DNA of 64,000 bases. Origin: an uncultured Pelagibacteraceae bacterium. Lineage in GTDB: Bacteria; Pseudomonadota; Alphaproteobacteria; Pelagibacterales; Pelagibacteraceae. The position numbers were made by a program, and so were the translations under genes. The notes under the pieces were generated by a model that was not told the DNA's origin, searched no databases, and saw only the letters and a program-made list of their open reading frames with translations. Where the stretch lies: positions 27,501 through 91,500 of the forward strand of contig CACFAI010000004.1 in the NCBI GenBank assembly GCA_902564265.1, read 5' to 3'. Shown here one piece after another: positions 9,562-18,306 of the stretch. How positions within the stretch are numbered: position 1 is the stretch's first letter; each line of letters opens with the position of its first letter.

Positions 9562-10450
9562 TAAAAATTTCATTAATAATATAGATAATTTTTTGGGAAA
9601 ATTAATTTTTAAAAGCTTTAATTCTTTTAGATACTGTATATTTGACTCAATAATTTACCATAAAAGTTTAAAAAAAAATTTGAAGAACAATGAAGTTATT
9701 ATGAATTTTAATAATAGAGGCTTTTGTAAAATTAAATCAATTGACAATGATGACATTACTGAATTAAAAAAAATTTTCTTAGATGATAATAATGCATCCT
9801 ATAAGGAAAACAGCTATACATTCAAGCCTTCCCTGAATTCAGAAAAAAGTAAAAATCTAATCAAAAATATTATTCAAAAAAATTTAAGTGAAATATTAAA
9901 AAATTTGAAGTCTTACTATAATAAAAACATATACTTGACCAACGTAGAATTAAAAAAAACATTTCATATTAATAAGGAGCATGAAGAAAATGAGTATTTT
10001 AACAATTTTTTTCATATAGACTCATATCTTAGAACCCATTTTAAAATATTTGTTAATGTGAGCGATATCGAAGAGAAGAATGGGCCCACAGAGGTTTTTG
10101 ATCTTTTAAAAACAAAAAAAATAAGACAATTTAATATTTTTGAAAACAAGAGGGGGAATTTACAGATTCCTTCCAAAATTCGTTCGTACTTAAACACCGG
10201 AAAAGCAGGAGAGGTTTTATTATGTAACACATCTCTTTGTCTTCATAGAGCAACAAATCCAGAAAAAGGAAATACAAGAGAAAATTTAATATTAACCTTT
10301 GTTTCATATCCCGGTCCATCAGATGATTTATTTCATTATGAAAAAATTGACCCAGACTCGATATGGACAAATAAAAACTCTATTACTAAAACATTAGCAA
10401 AACCAAGGCGATATTCAGAAGTCATATCTTTACTGAAAAAATTCGTATAG
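9554..10450 (+). CDS. phytanoyl-CoA dioxygenase (PhyH)-like Fe(II)/2-oxoglutarate oxygenase
   Basis: A 298-residue protein from ATG 9554; a TTG at 9542 is in frame but less likely. The metal triad is visible as His154-x-Asp156 (FFHIDSYL) and His231 (SLCLHRATNP), followed by Arg242 (NTRENL), placed to bind 2-oxoglutarate. These are the expected positions for PhyH-family hydroxylases. It overlaps the preceding gene by eight bases and ends directly before the next start, so it belongs to the same operon. Hydroxylation of a sugar or lipid intermediate of the surface glycan is inferred from context. Confidence 0.7.
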   Translation: MFNKNFINNIDNFLGKLIFKSFNSFRYCIFDSIIYHKSLKKNLKNNEVIMNFNNRGFCKIKSIDNDDITELKKIFLDDNNASYKENSYTFKPSLNSEKSKNLIKNIIQKNLSEILKNLKSYYNKNIYLTNVELKKTFHINKEHEENEYFNNFFHIDSYLRTHFKIFVNVSDIEEKNGPTEVFDLLKTKKIRQFNIFENKRGNLQIPSKIRSYLNTGKAGEVLLCNTSLCLHRATNPEKGNTRENLILTFVSYPGPSDDLFHYEKIDPDSIWTNKNSITKTLAKPRRYSEVISLLKKFV

Positions 10451-11821
10451 ATGAGAATTTATTTTCCAATCGAAGTTAAAAACAGGGAGCTAATTGCACG
10501 CGTTTACTTTGCTTTAAGGTGCGCGCTTAAAGGAGCCTCTGTAGTAATAGGTACAAAAAATGTTCTCTTAAGAAAAATGAACTTAATGAGAAAAGGAATA
10601 ATTTTTTTTAAAAGTATACAACCAAATCAATATCAACATATTAAAAAATTTAGAAATTGTGGTTTTAAAATTGCAAGTCTTGATGAGGAGGGTTTAATGT
10701 TTTTTACTAATGAAAATTACGTTAGAAGATTTAGAGAAGAAAATTTTCAATTAACAGATATATATTTTTCTTGGGGAGAAAAAGAGAAAAAAGCTCTTTT
10801 ATCTAAATTCAAAAAATACGAGAAATGTATTAAAGTTGTTGGAAATTCGAGACTAGACATACTTAAAAGACCTATATCAAAAATATTTTCTGATGAGGCA
10901 GAAATTTTGAGAAAAAGATATGGTGACTTTATTCTATTAACCACTAAATTTGCTAGACATAATCCAATTAGACGAGGATGGTCAACATACTATATAGGTC
11001 AATTGAGAGCAGGATACGTGGCTTCAGAACATAATAAACAATATGCAATTTTAAGTGAATATCACGAGAAAAGGAATTTGAAAGAATTTATTAATTTCAT
11101 AAAAATATTTTCTAATAAATTTCCAGAAAAAAAACTTGTTGTACGTATTCATCCTGCTGAAGATAGATCTATTTGGATTAAAAACGTTTCAAAACTAAAA
11201 AACGTTTATTTAAGTTACGATAATCTTTCAACAAATTCATATATTTTAGCTAGCAAATTTGTAATACAATCAAATTGTACTACATCCTTAGAATCATTTT
11301 TGTTAAATAAGCTTTCAGTAAATTTTTTACCTTATAACAATGATAAGGTTGAATATACTGTCCCAAAATTAGTTTCAAAAAATATTTTTAGCCAACATGA
11401 GATGGTAGAATTTATTAAAAATTTTGAAGATTGTGAAAAAAGACAATTATCTGAAATTGATAACAATAATTTAAAAGATCTTGCTTATAATGTATTTACT
11501 GATAATTGTATTGACCAAATGTACGAGGAATTAGAAAAAATCTTTCATCCTAAAAAAGATAAGGATAGATTTTCTAATATCTTCTCGTTCCTTTTTTTCA
11601 AAATAGAAAATATACTTAAAAACTTTTACTTTACCCTTACGCAAAGAACTGATTTTGATAAGGGATTACGAAAATTACAGAAACAAAAAATACCAAGTCT
11701 TTCTTTAAAAGAAATTACATTACTAAAAGATGAAATATGCAAAAAAATTGATGTTAATCCTCAAACAATAAAAGTCCTTGAGAAATATCCTGCATTTTAT
11801 GAATTCAGCTCAAGTAACTAA
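10451..11821 (+). CDS. surface carbohydrate biosynthesis protein, putative GT-B transferase (copy 2)
   Basis: A 456-residue paralogue of the protein at 3696, with matching blocks ASLDEEGL, FILLTTKFARHNPI, VVRIHPAED and CTTSLESFLLNK. Divergence is high, so the duplication is old or the copies were acquired separately. The HPAE and TTSLE motifs occupy the nucleotide-phosphate binding positions of CDP-glycerol-transferase-like and KpsC-like folds. The start codon begins at the base after the PhyH-like stop. Transfer of a charged sugar is the most plausible role; a direct enzymatic assignment is not possible from sequence. Confidence 0.6.
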   Translation: MRIYFPIEVKNRELIARVYFALRCALKGASVVIGTKNVLLRKMNLMRKGIIFFKSIQPNQYQHIKKFRNCGFKIASLDEEGLMFFTNENYVRRFREENFQLTDIYFSWGEKEKKALLSKFKKYEKCIKVVGNSRLDILKRPISKIFSDEAEILRKRYGDFILLTTKFARHNPIRRGWSTYYIGQLRAGYVASEHNKQYAILSEYHEKRNLKEFINFIKIFSNKFPEKKLVVRIHPAEDRSIWIKNVSKLKNVYLSYDNLSTNSYILASKFVIQSNCTTSLESFLLNKLSVNFLPYNNDKVEYTVPKLVSKNIFSQHEMVEFIKNFEDCEKRQLSEIDNNNLKDLAYNVFTDNCIDQMYEELEKIFHPKKDKDRFSNIFSFLFFKIENILKNFYFTLTQRTDFDKGLRKLQKQKIPSLSLKEITLLKDEICKKIDVNPQTIKVLEKYPAFYEFSSSN

Positions 11822-11824
11822 CTT

Positions 11825-12625
11825 ATGAATTTTAAGATAAAATTTCCACCAAAAAAAAATAAAAAATATATCAAGAATTTTTTTAAAAAAAAAGGTCTAC
11901 ATGAATTTATAAGATTTTCAAAAAAAAGAGAACAAAAAATTAATGAATTAGAAATGCAAGAAAGTTTTAAACCTGAACTTGACGATCTATATAGATTATA
12001 TCAATTTATCAAACTAAATAATAGAACCACAATTTTAGAATTTGGCTCTGGTTGGTCATCTTTATTATTTGCGCTCGCTTTAAGTGAATTAAAAAAAGAG
12101 AAATTTTCAAAAACAAAAAATTTAAGAAGAAATAATTTATTTGAATTATTTGTACTCGAAAATGAAAAAAAATATCTAAAAAAAATCAAAAAAAAATTTA
12201 TGGAAAAAAAATATTCTACTTTTACATCAAAAGTGCATTTTCATTTTTCAAATGTGAAAATGACAAATTATCAAGGGAATATTGCCACTGAATATGAGAA
12301 ACTTCCTCTATGCAACCCTGACTTTATTTATATTGATGGTCCTGGTCAATTTAACGTTAAGGGTAATATTAATGGTATATCCACTAGACATTATGACATG
12401 ATGCCAATGATTTGTGACATCCTTAAAATTGAGTATTTCTTAATTCCAGGAACAATTATTGTTGTAGATGGCAGAACTGCTAATGCAATTTATTTAAAAA
12501 ATAATTTAAAAAGAAAATGGCAGTATTTTAATGATAGAAAAAATGATCAACATATATTTTGTCTTAGAGATAAATCATTAGGATATGTAAATGATAGGCT
12601 TATAAGTTTCTATAAATCAAAATAA
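11825..12625 (+). CDS. putative class I methyltransferase-like protein
   Basis: A 266-residue protein. The motif TILEFGSGWSSLLFALAL (around residues 60-77) resembles a SAM-binding loop, and PDFIYIDGPG and IIVVDGR resemble the acidic strand ends of Methyltransf_24-like Rossmann enzymes. The smaller protein at 21536 shares FEFGSGSSSIL, DLILVDGR and a closing ILLDD segment, so the two are probably distant paralogues. Activity on a sugar is inferred from position only. Confidence 0.5.
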   Translation: MNFKIKFPPKKNKKYIKNFFKKKGLHEFIRFSKKREQKINELEMQESFKPELDDLYRLYQFIKLNNRTTILEFGSGWSSLLFALALSELKKEKFSKTKNLRRNNLFELFVLENEKKYLKKIKKKFMEKKYSTFTSKVHFHFSNVKMTNYQGNIATEYEKLPLCNPDFIYIDGPGQFNVKGNINGISTRHYDMMPMICDILKIEYFLIPGTIIVVDGRTANAIYLKNNLKRKWQYFNDRKNDQHIFCLRDKSLGYVNDRLISFYKSK

Positions 12626-12629
12626 TAAA

Positions 12630-13814
12630 ATGGTTGATAACAGAAAAATTTCAATAATAGGTGGTGGTGGACATATTGGTTTACCATTATCAGTATTACT
12701 ATTCAATCAAGGCTATAAAGTAAATTTAGTTGATATTAACAAGCAAAATCTTCAGTTGATTAAAAAGGGCAAGGCACCTTTTTATGAAAAAGATATTGAA
12801 AAACATTTAAAAAAAACAATTCAAAATAAACGTTTTGAAACAAGTCATGTGTTAGAGACAATTAAAGATAGTAAATTTATTTTTATTTGTATTGGAACAC
12901 CTATAAGCAAAAAATTAAGACCAGATCTCAAAAAATTTTTCAATTTAATAATTTCAGTTAAAAAAATAATGAATAATAATAGTCATTTGATTATAAGAAG
13001 TTCAATTGCACCTGGAACATTTAGGAAAATTTTTAAAGCTCTTAATAAAAATAATACTTTTACAAATTTGTCTTATTGCCCAGAAAGAGTCCTTCAGGGT
13101 CAATCGATGATTGAACTTTCTAGAATTCCTCAGATAATTTCGAGTTATAATCTGAAAACCCTTAAACATGTTAAAAAACTATTTAGCAAGCTATGTAAGA
13201 CCGTACTAGTTTGCAAACCTGAGGAAGCAGAAATGGCTAAAATCTTGTCCAATGCTTATAGATACATGAATTTTTCAATTGCTAATCAGTTTTTTCAAAT
13301 TTGTGATCAAAATGATTTAAGTTTTGAAAAAATAAGACGATTAATGAGTTTTAACTACAGCCGAGCCAGTGGATTGGCTGCTTCGGGATTTGTTGGTGGA
13401 CCTTGTTTAATGAAAGATACTATGCAACTTAATTATCTAGCTAAAAATAAAAAGAACCTTCTAAAACTCTCGTATGAAGTTAATGAAAATCTACCCAAAT
13501 ATATAGTAAGCAAAATTAAAAAAATTAAGAATTATAAATCAAAAAAGGTTTGTATTTTAGGAAAAACTTTTAAAGCAAATAACGATGATTTGAGAGGATC
13601 TAAGTCTTTGGATTTAATACGAATTTTAAAAAAAAATAAAATTAAACATGAAGTTTATGAGCCCAATCTTGAAAAAAAATCAAAAAAAAAAATAAATTCT
13701 ATGATTGATTCAAGTCACATAATAGTTTTAGCTACCCCTCATAAAGAATTCAAAAAAATTAAGATAAGTAAAAACAAAGTTTTAATTGATACCTCTGGAT
13801 TTTTTCTTAAATAA
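12630..13814 (+). CDS. UDP-glucose/GDP-mannose dehydrogenase family protein (nucleotide-sugar dehydrogenase)
   Basis: A 394-residue NAD-dependent enzyme making a nucleotide-activated uronic acid by two-step oxidation. It shows the N-terminal dinucleotide loop IIGGGGHIGLPL, a middle domain with SSIAPGT and YCPERVLQG, the catalytic Cys259 in GGPCLMKD, and the C-terminal UDP-binding domain starting at CILGKTFKANNDDLRGS. The GPCLxKD form is closer to WecC/TviB-type (UDP-ManNAcA or UDP-GalNAcA) enzymes than to UDP-glucose dehydrogenases, but the substrate is not certain. Its carboxylate product is a logical substrate for the neighbouring AsnB-like amidotransferases. Confidence 0.8.
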   Translation: MVDNRKISIIGGGGHIGLPLSVLLFNQGYKVNLVDINKQNLQLIKKGKAPFYEKDIEKHLKKTIQNKRFETSHVLETIKDSKFIFICIGTPISKKLRPDLKKFFNLIISVKKIMNNNSHLIIRSSIAPGTFRKIFKALNKNNTFTNLSYCPERVLQGQSMIELSRIPQIISSYNLKTLKHVKKLFSKLCKTVLVCKPEEAEMAKILSNAYRYMNFSIANQFFQICDQNDLSFEKIRRLMSFNYSRASGLAASGFVGGPCLMKDTMQLNYLAKNKKNLLKLSYEVNENLPKYIVSKIKKIKNYKSKKVCILGKTFKANNDDLRGSKSLDLIRILKKNKIKHEVYEPNLEKKSKKKINSMIDSSHIIVLATPHKEFKKIKISKNKVLIDTSGFFLK

Positions 13815-13828
13815 AATTTTTCTAATTT

Positions 13829-15610
13829 ATGTGTGGCTTTAGCGGTTATTTTTCGATTAATAAAAAAAATAAATTTACAAATATTTCCCAATATCATTCT
13901 TTAAAACATAGAGGACCTGATGAATATAATATTTTTAAAAATGATAACTTTTATTGTCGATTTTATAGATTAAATATCATTGGTGGTACCGATGGGAGAC
14001 AACCAATGTTATCCAAAAACAAAAGATTTTTAATGGTTTTTAATGGAGAGATTTATAATTTTAAAGAATTATCAGAGGAATATTTGTCCTCAAAACAAAA
14101 TTATAAAAGTGACACTAAAGTTCTACTAGAGCTTTTTTCAAAATATGGATTGGAGATTATTGAAAAGATCAATGGTATGTTCGCAATAGTTTTATATGAC
14201 TTAAGAAAAAAAAAGATTTACTTAATTAGAGATAGACTTGGAACAAAACCATTATATTATGCATTCAAAAATGGTAACTTATATTTTTCTTCAGAAATTA
14301 AAGGGATTCCTTTATCGAAAAACATTAACAATGGCGTCATAAAAAACTACCTCAATCTGGGTTATTATCCTATTAAAAAAACATTTTTTTCAAATATTTA
14401 CAATTTGAGTGCATCTTCAATTCTAGTTTATTCAAAAAACACGTATAAGATCAGTAAATATTTTGATTTGAAGAAACAAGTTTTATTAAAAAAAAAAATA
14501 GATAAAGAAAAGACAAATGATTTTAAAGAAAAATTTTACTACCTTCTTAATAATTCAATAAAGATAAGGCAAAGAGCAAATAGAAAATTAAATTTCCATT
14601 TAAGTGGCGGAATAGACTCCATTTCTTTACTTATTTTAACTAAAAAATTATGGAAGAAAAATTATGATTTAACTTCAAATACATATTTTTACAAAGGATT
14701 TTCAAATAATGAGAATCATATTTCCAGTAAAATTTGTAAAAAATTGAATATTAAAAATTATCAAGTAGAAATAAATCCAAAAGAAATTCCCAAATTAGCT
14801 GAGGATTTACAATTTTATCAAGATGAACCTTATGGTGGTTTAGCAGCAGTTTCAGAATACAAACAAAACTTAGAGCAAAAAAAACTTGGAAATATTGTAA
14901 GTTTTGAAGGAATAGGAGGTGATGAAATTATAGGGGGTTATAATTCACATTTGTATCTACTTATATGGGATCTGTATCATAATAAAAAAAATAATATATT
15001 ATTAAAAAAATTGATTAAGTTTTCAGGAAAAAATCTTAAACACATATTAAACATAGCCAAGAATTTTATTAGTTCTGGATTAAATGGTAATACTGATTTA
15101 AGTAAAATAAGAAAACTTTATAAATCAAAAAAAATTATTAAAAACAACAATTATTATAATACTATAAATTATAAAGAAATTTTGGATGGTTCTTTGTTTA
15201 GAACTTTGAGATTTAGAGATAGATCTAGTGCAGCATGTGGAAGAGAGCTTAGATTTCCATATTTAGATCATAATCTATTAATACACAGTCTTTCTATGCC
15301 GGCCCATCTAAAGTTTGAAAATGGTTTTACAAAATCTCCATTAAGATCCATAGTTTATAAGGTTGATAAGAATTTATCTATTCAAAAAAAAAGAAGTAAT
15401 AATTCTGCACAAACTACTTGGTTTTTAAATGAGTTAAAAGAATGGGTTCTGGACAATATTAATTCACTATATAACAAAGATGTGATTGAAAAAAAATATT
15501 TTAAAAATATGGAAAAACATTTCAGTTTAAAGACAAAAAATAGTTTTTATCTTTGGCAACTAGTAAACTTAAATTTATTCTTGGATAATATTAAAAAAAA
15601 TTTCTACTGA
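13829..15610 (+). CDS. glutamine-hydrolysing asparagine synthase family amidotransferase (copy 2)
   Basis: A 593-residue AsnB-type enzyme with nucleophile Cys2 (MCGFSGYF), HRGPDE and FNGEIYNF in the glutaminase domain, and pyrophosphate loop SGGIDS (from Ser259) in the synthetase domain, then EGIGGDEIIGGY. Both half-reactions therefore look intact. It follows the uronate dehydrogenase by 14 bases and precedes the NeuA-like gene by four. Amidation of a uronic or nonulosonic acid carboxylate is the favoured role. Divergence from the copy at 6034 suggests a different substrate. Confidence 0.8.
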   Translation: MCGFSGYFSINKKNKFTNISQYHSLKHRGPDEYNIFKNDNFYCRFYRLNIIGGTDGRQPMLSKNKRFLMVFNGEIYNFKELSEEYLSSKQNYKSDTKVLLELFSKYGLEIIEKINGMFAIVLYDLRKKKIYLIRDRLGTKPLYYAFKNGNLYFSSEIKGIPLSKNINNGVIKNYLNLGYYPIKKTFFSNIYNLSASSILVYSKNTYKISKYFDLKKQVLLKKKIDKEKTNDFKEKFYYLLNNSIKIRQRANRKLNFHLSGGIDSISLLILTKKLWKKNYDLTSNTYFYKGFSNNENHISSKICKKLNIKNYQVEINPKEIPKLAEDLQFYQDEPYGGLAAVSEYKQNLEQKKLGNIVSFEGIGGDEIIGGYNSHLYLLIWDLYHNKKNNILLKKLIKFSGKNLKHILNIAKNFISSGLNGNTDLSKIRKLYKSKKIIKNNNYYNTINYKEILDGSLFRTLRFRDRSSAACGRELRFPYLDHNLLIHSLSMPAHLKFENGFTKSPLRSIVYKVDKNLSIQKKRSNNSAQTTWFLNELKEWVLDNINSLYNKDVIEKKYFKNMEKHFSLKTKNSFYLWQLVNLNLFLDNIKKNFY

Positions 15611-15614
15611 ATTA

Positions 15615-16313
15615 ATGATCAGAAATAAAAAAGTAATTTCAATTATACCAGTCCGTAAAGGTTCAACAGGTATAAAAAATAAAAACTTAATACTCATAAA
15701 CGGTAAATCGTTACTAGAAAGGACGATAATATTATCAAAAAAAAACTTTTTAATCGATAAGACTATAGTGAGTACAAACTGTAAAAAAATGTGGAAAATT
15801 GCTAGAAAATATAATTGTACATCGAAAGATTTAAGACCAAAAAATTTATCAACAAAGTATGCTTCTACTATTGATGTAATAAAACATGAAATTAAAAAAA
15901 ATAAACTTAACGATTGTTACATATTACTTCTACAAGTAACATCACCTTTAAGAACATCAGAACTTACTTATAAATTTCTCAAAAGTTTTGAAAAAAATAA
16001 AAATTATAAATCTGCAGCGAGTGCAACTTTTTTTGATCATCCTCACCCATTTAAGGTGCAAATTATTAAAGATAAAAAACTTAAATCATTAATGAATAAA
16101 GAGTCGATGGTTCCAAGACAAAAATTGCGCAGGGTTTTAAAATTAAATGGAATGTTTTATATCGCCTCTAAAAAAGACATAATGAAACAAAAATCATTTT
16201 TTACTAAAAGCACTATGCCATTCATAGTCAATGATGAACATAGTTTAAATTTAGATAATGAATTCGATCTTGTTATGCTTAAGTATTTAAAGAAAAAAAT
16301 TAGGTTTCGATGA
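15615..16313 (+). CDS. acylneuraminate cytidylyltransferase family protein (NeuA/PseF-like)
   Basis: A 232-residue enzyme that would activate a nonulosonic acid with CTP to its CMP form. It has the family N-terminal nucleotide loop IIPVRKGSTGIKNKN and the LLLQVTSPLRTSE block that lines the CTP site, plus LNGMFYIAS late in the domain. The length fits the single-domain enzymes (about 230 residues). Together with the NeuB-like synthase at 2702 it supports nonulosonate use by this locus. It overlaps the next gene by four bases. Confidence 0.85.
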   Translation: MIRNKKVISIIPVRKGSTGIKNKNLILINGKSLLERTIILSKKNFLIDKTIVSTNCKKMWKIARKYNCTSKDLRPKNLSTKYASTIDVIKHEIKKNKLNDCYILLLQVTSPLRTSELTYKFLKSFEKNKNYKSAASATFFDHPHPFKVQIIKDKKLKSLMNKESMVPRQKLRRVLKLNGMFYIASKKDIMKQKSFFTKSTMPFIVNDEHSLNLDNEFDLVMLKYLKKKIRFR

Positions 16314-17314
16314 TCTTAAATAAATATACAAAAAGGATAGTCAAATCAAAAATATTTGACATCAATGTAAAAGAATTACGTGGGAAAGATTTTCATTCAA
16401 ATTTGATTTCCAGAAAAAATTTTATATACAAAAAATTAAAAAAATATTTAACTACAAAAAAAAATATAAAGTGTCTCCTTTGTGGAAGTAAATTAAGTCA
16501 TAGAAATATTTTTAATAAATGGAAAAATTATAAACTTTTCAGTTGTCCTAAATGTGGTTGTGTGTGCACAAATATAGACTTTCAAACTTTTAAACCAGAA
16601 TTTTTTCACGATCTTGAATATAAAAAAAAATATATAAAAAAAAGTATAGGAAAAAATTTTAAATACAGACTAAGTAAATTTGGCAATGAAAGAATAAAAT
16701 ATATTTTCGATAATATAAAATTTAAAACTAAAAAGCCGAATATTCTTGATTTTGCATGTGGTTACGGGGCATTTCTTTATGCTTTAAAAAAAAAGAAAAT
16801 CCGTTCTAAAGGAATTGATTTTGATGACGATAGTGTTGAATTTTGTAAAAAACTTAATCTTAACGTATCGAAAGAAACAATCAGTAAAGAAAAAGACTCT
16901 TCGTTTGATTTAATTACGCTTTTTGACGTTATTGAACATTTACATCAACCAAATGTTTTTCTCAAAAATGCTATTAAAAAACTAAAAAATAAGGGGCATA
17001 TATTACTTTTCACACCTAACATTAATTCCCTATCAAATATTCTTATGGGACACGAACATAACAACTTTGCAATTTTTGACCATGTTTGTTTTTATAATGA
17101 GAAGTCGATCAAATATATTTGTAAGAGGTATGGACTCAAACTTATAAAGTTTGATTATTATGGTCTAGATATTAAGGACTACTTTCAAAAAGTTGAATAT
17201 GAAAATAAAAATTTTAATCAAGATATTTTGAACGATTTTTCTAATTTGACTCAATCTTTTATAGATTTCTCAAAAGCCTCTAACTCAATGAGAATTATTC
17301 TTCAAAAAAAATGA
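16310..17314 (+). CDS. class I SAM-dependent methyltransferase with N-terminal zinc ribbon
   Basis: A 334-residue protein. The N-terminal CLLCGSKL and CPKCGCVC pairs form a probable zinc site. The SAM domain follows with motif I ILDFACGYGAFLYAL, acidic GIDFDDDS, and FDLITLFDVIEHLHQPNVFL, then LFTPN. This architecture is common in sugar methyltransferases of polysaccharide clusters. Start and stop overlap both neighbours by four bases, so it is part of one tightly coupled operon. The zinc-ribbon layout is shared with the degenerate protein at 8554. Confidence 0.75.
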   Translation: MILNKYTKRIVKSKIFDINVKELRGKDFHSNLISRKNFIYKKLKKYLTTKKNIKCLLCGSKLSHRNIFNKWKNYKLFSCPKCGCVCTNIDFQTFKPEFFHDLEYKKKYIKKSIGKNFKYRLSKFGNERIKYIFDNIKFKTKKPNILDFACGYGAFLYALKKKKIRSKGIDFDDDSVEFCKKLNLNVSKETISKEKDSSFDLITLFDVIEHLHQPNVFLKNAIKKLKNKGHILLFTPNINSLSNILMGHEHNNFAIFDHVCFYNEKSIKYICKRYGLKLIKFDYYGLDIKDYFQKVEYENKNFNQDILNDFSNLTQSFIDFSKASNSMRIILQKK

Positions 17315-18306
17315 AAAAAATAGCAATAATAGCAAGCAATAATGGGTTAGGACATATAAGGAGATGTGTAGCTTTAGCAAATAATTTATCTAATAAATTT
17401 GTTGTCTCTATTTATTGTTCTGCAGAAAAAGTAAAAATTTTTAAAATAAAAAGAAATATTAAAATTTTTGATTTTAACATTAATTTTTATAAAAAAAAAA
17501 TGTTGATAAAAAAGAACAATATTCACACTTATTTTAATTTTAAAAGAAAATATGATCTTTATTTAAGCGATAACTATCCTGAGGTAGCATTAAAAAATAA
17601 AAAAAGTGTAATTTTATCAAATTTCTTTTGGCACGATATTTTGAAAATAAATACAAACTATTATAAAAAAATTGAAAAAAAAATTTCTAATAGGCCAATA
17701 ATCCCAAACTATCTTTTTTGCTCAAAATATATCAAAAAAAGATTCAAAATTCATCCAGTTGGTTTTTATGGAAAATTTGAAAACAAAAAATTTAACCCAA
17801 AAAAAAAGGGTATTTTAATTAGTTTTGGAACCTCAAAATTTAAAATGGATGATGAGATAAAAAATCTTCAGGTCAAACTTCAAAATAGACCAAATAAACA
17901 ACTTCCTATTTATTTGGAACCAACTCTTTATTCTAAAACACTTAATGTTCACAATGTTTTAGAAGCTAAATATGACAGAGAAATGTATTCCAAAATTGCA
18001 GTTGCAATAATAAAACCTGGTCTAGGAACAATCACAGATTGTTTAATGAGAGGAATTACAATTTTAACTTATATAAAGGGTCAAAATAAAGAGTTTATAG
18101 AAAATGCAAATATTTTAGAACAAAATTTGATTGGCGTTAATTTTACTTATCTTAATTCGGCCTTAGATTTTGCTACTAAAATTACTTTTGAAAAAAGGTT
18201 TTTAAAAAACAAATTTGAACTTGCAAAAAACTTACGCTGGAATGGTGAAAAAGAAGTAATTAAAATAATTGAAAGAATATTTAAAAATAAACTATTAATA
18301 ACTTAA
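17311..18306 (+). CDS. GxGH-type GT-B fold protein (MurG/PseG-like), copy 2
   Basis: A 331-residue protein opening with KKIAIIASNNGLGHIRRC, the same glycine-His-Arg loop as the protein at 1587. The C-terminal half has LISFGTS and VAIIKPGLGTITDCLMRG, matching the donor-binding half of MurG-like enzymes. It is a second, shorter member of this class and may act as a glycosyltransferase or nucleotide-sugar hydrolase in the nonulosonate route. It overlaps the methyltransferase upstream and abuts the epimerase downstream. Confidence 0.6.
   Translation: MKKIAIIASNNGLGHIRRCVALANNLSNKFVVSIYCSAEKVKIFKIKRNIKIFDFNINFYKKKMLIKKNNIHTYFNFKRKYDLYLSDNYPEVALKNKKSVILSNFFWHDILKINTNYYKKIEKKISNRPIIPNYLFCSKYIKKRFKIHPVGFYGKFENKKFNPKKKGILISFGTSKFKMDDEIKNLQVKLQNRPNKQLPIYLEPTLYSKTLNVHNVLEAKYDREMYSKIAVAIIKPGLGTITDCLMRGITILTYIKGQNKEFIENANILEQNLIGVNFTYLNSALDFATKITFEKRFLKNKFELAKNLRWNGEKEVIKIIERIFKNKLLIT

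Noticed and set aside
15615-16313. Kdo cytidylyltransferase (KdsB)
   Set aside because: The N-terminal loop PVRKGSTGIKNKN and LQVTSPLRTSE fit the NeuA group better than KdsB, which opens with IPARxxSxRxPGKPL.
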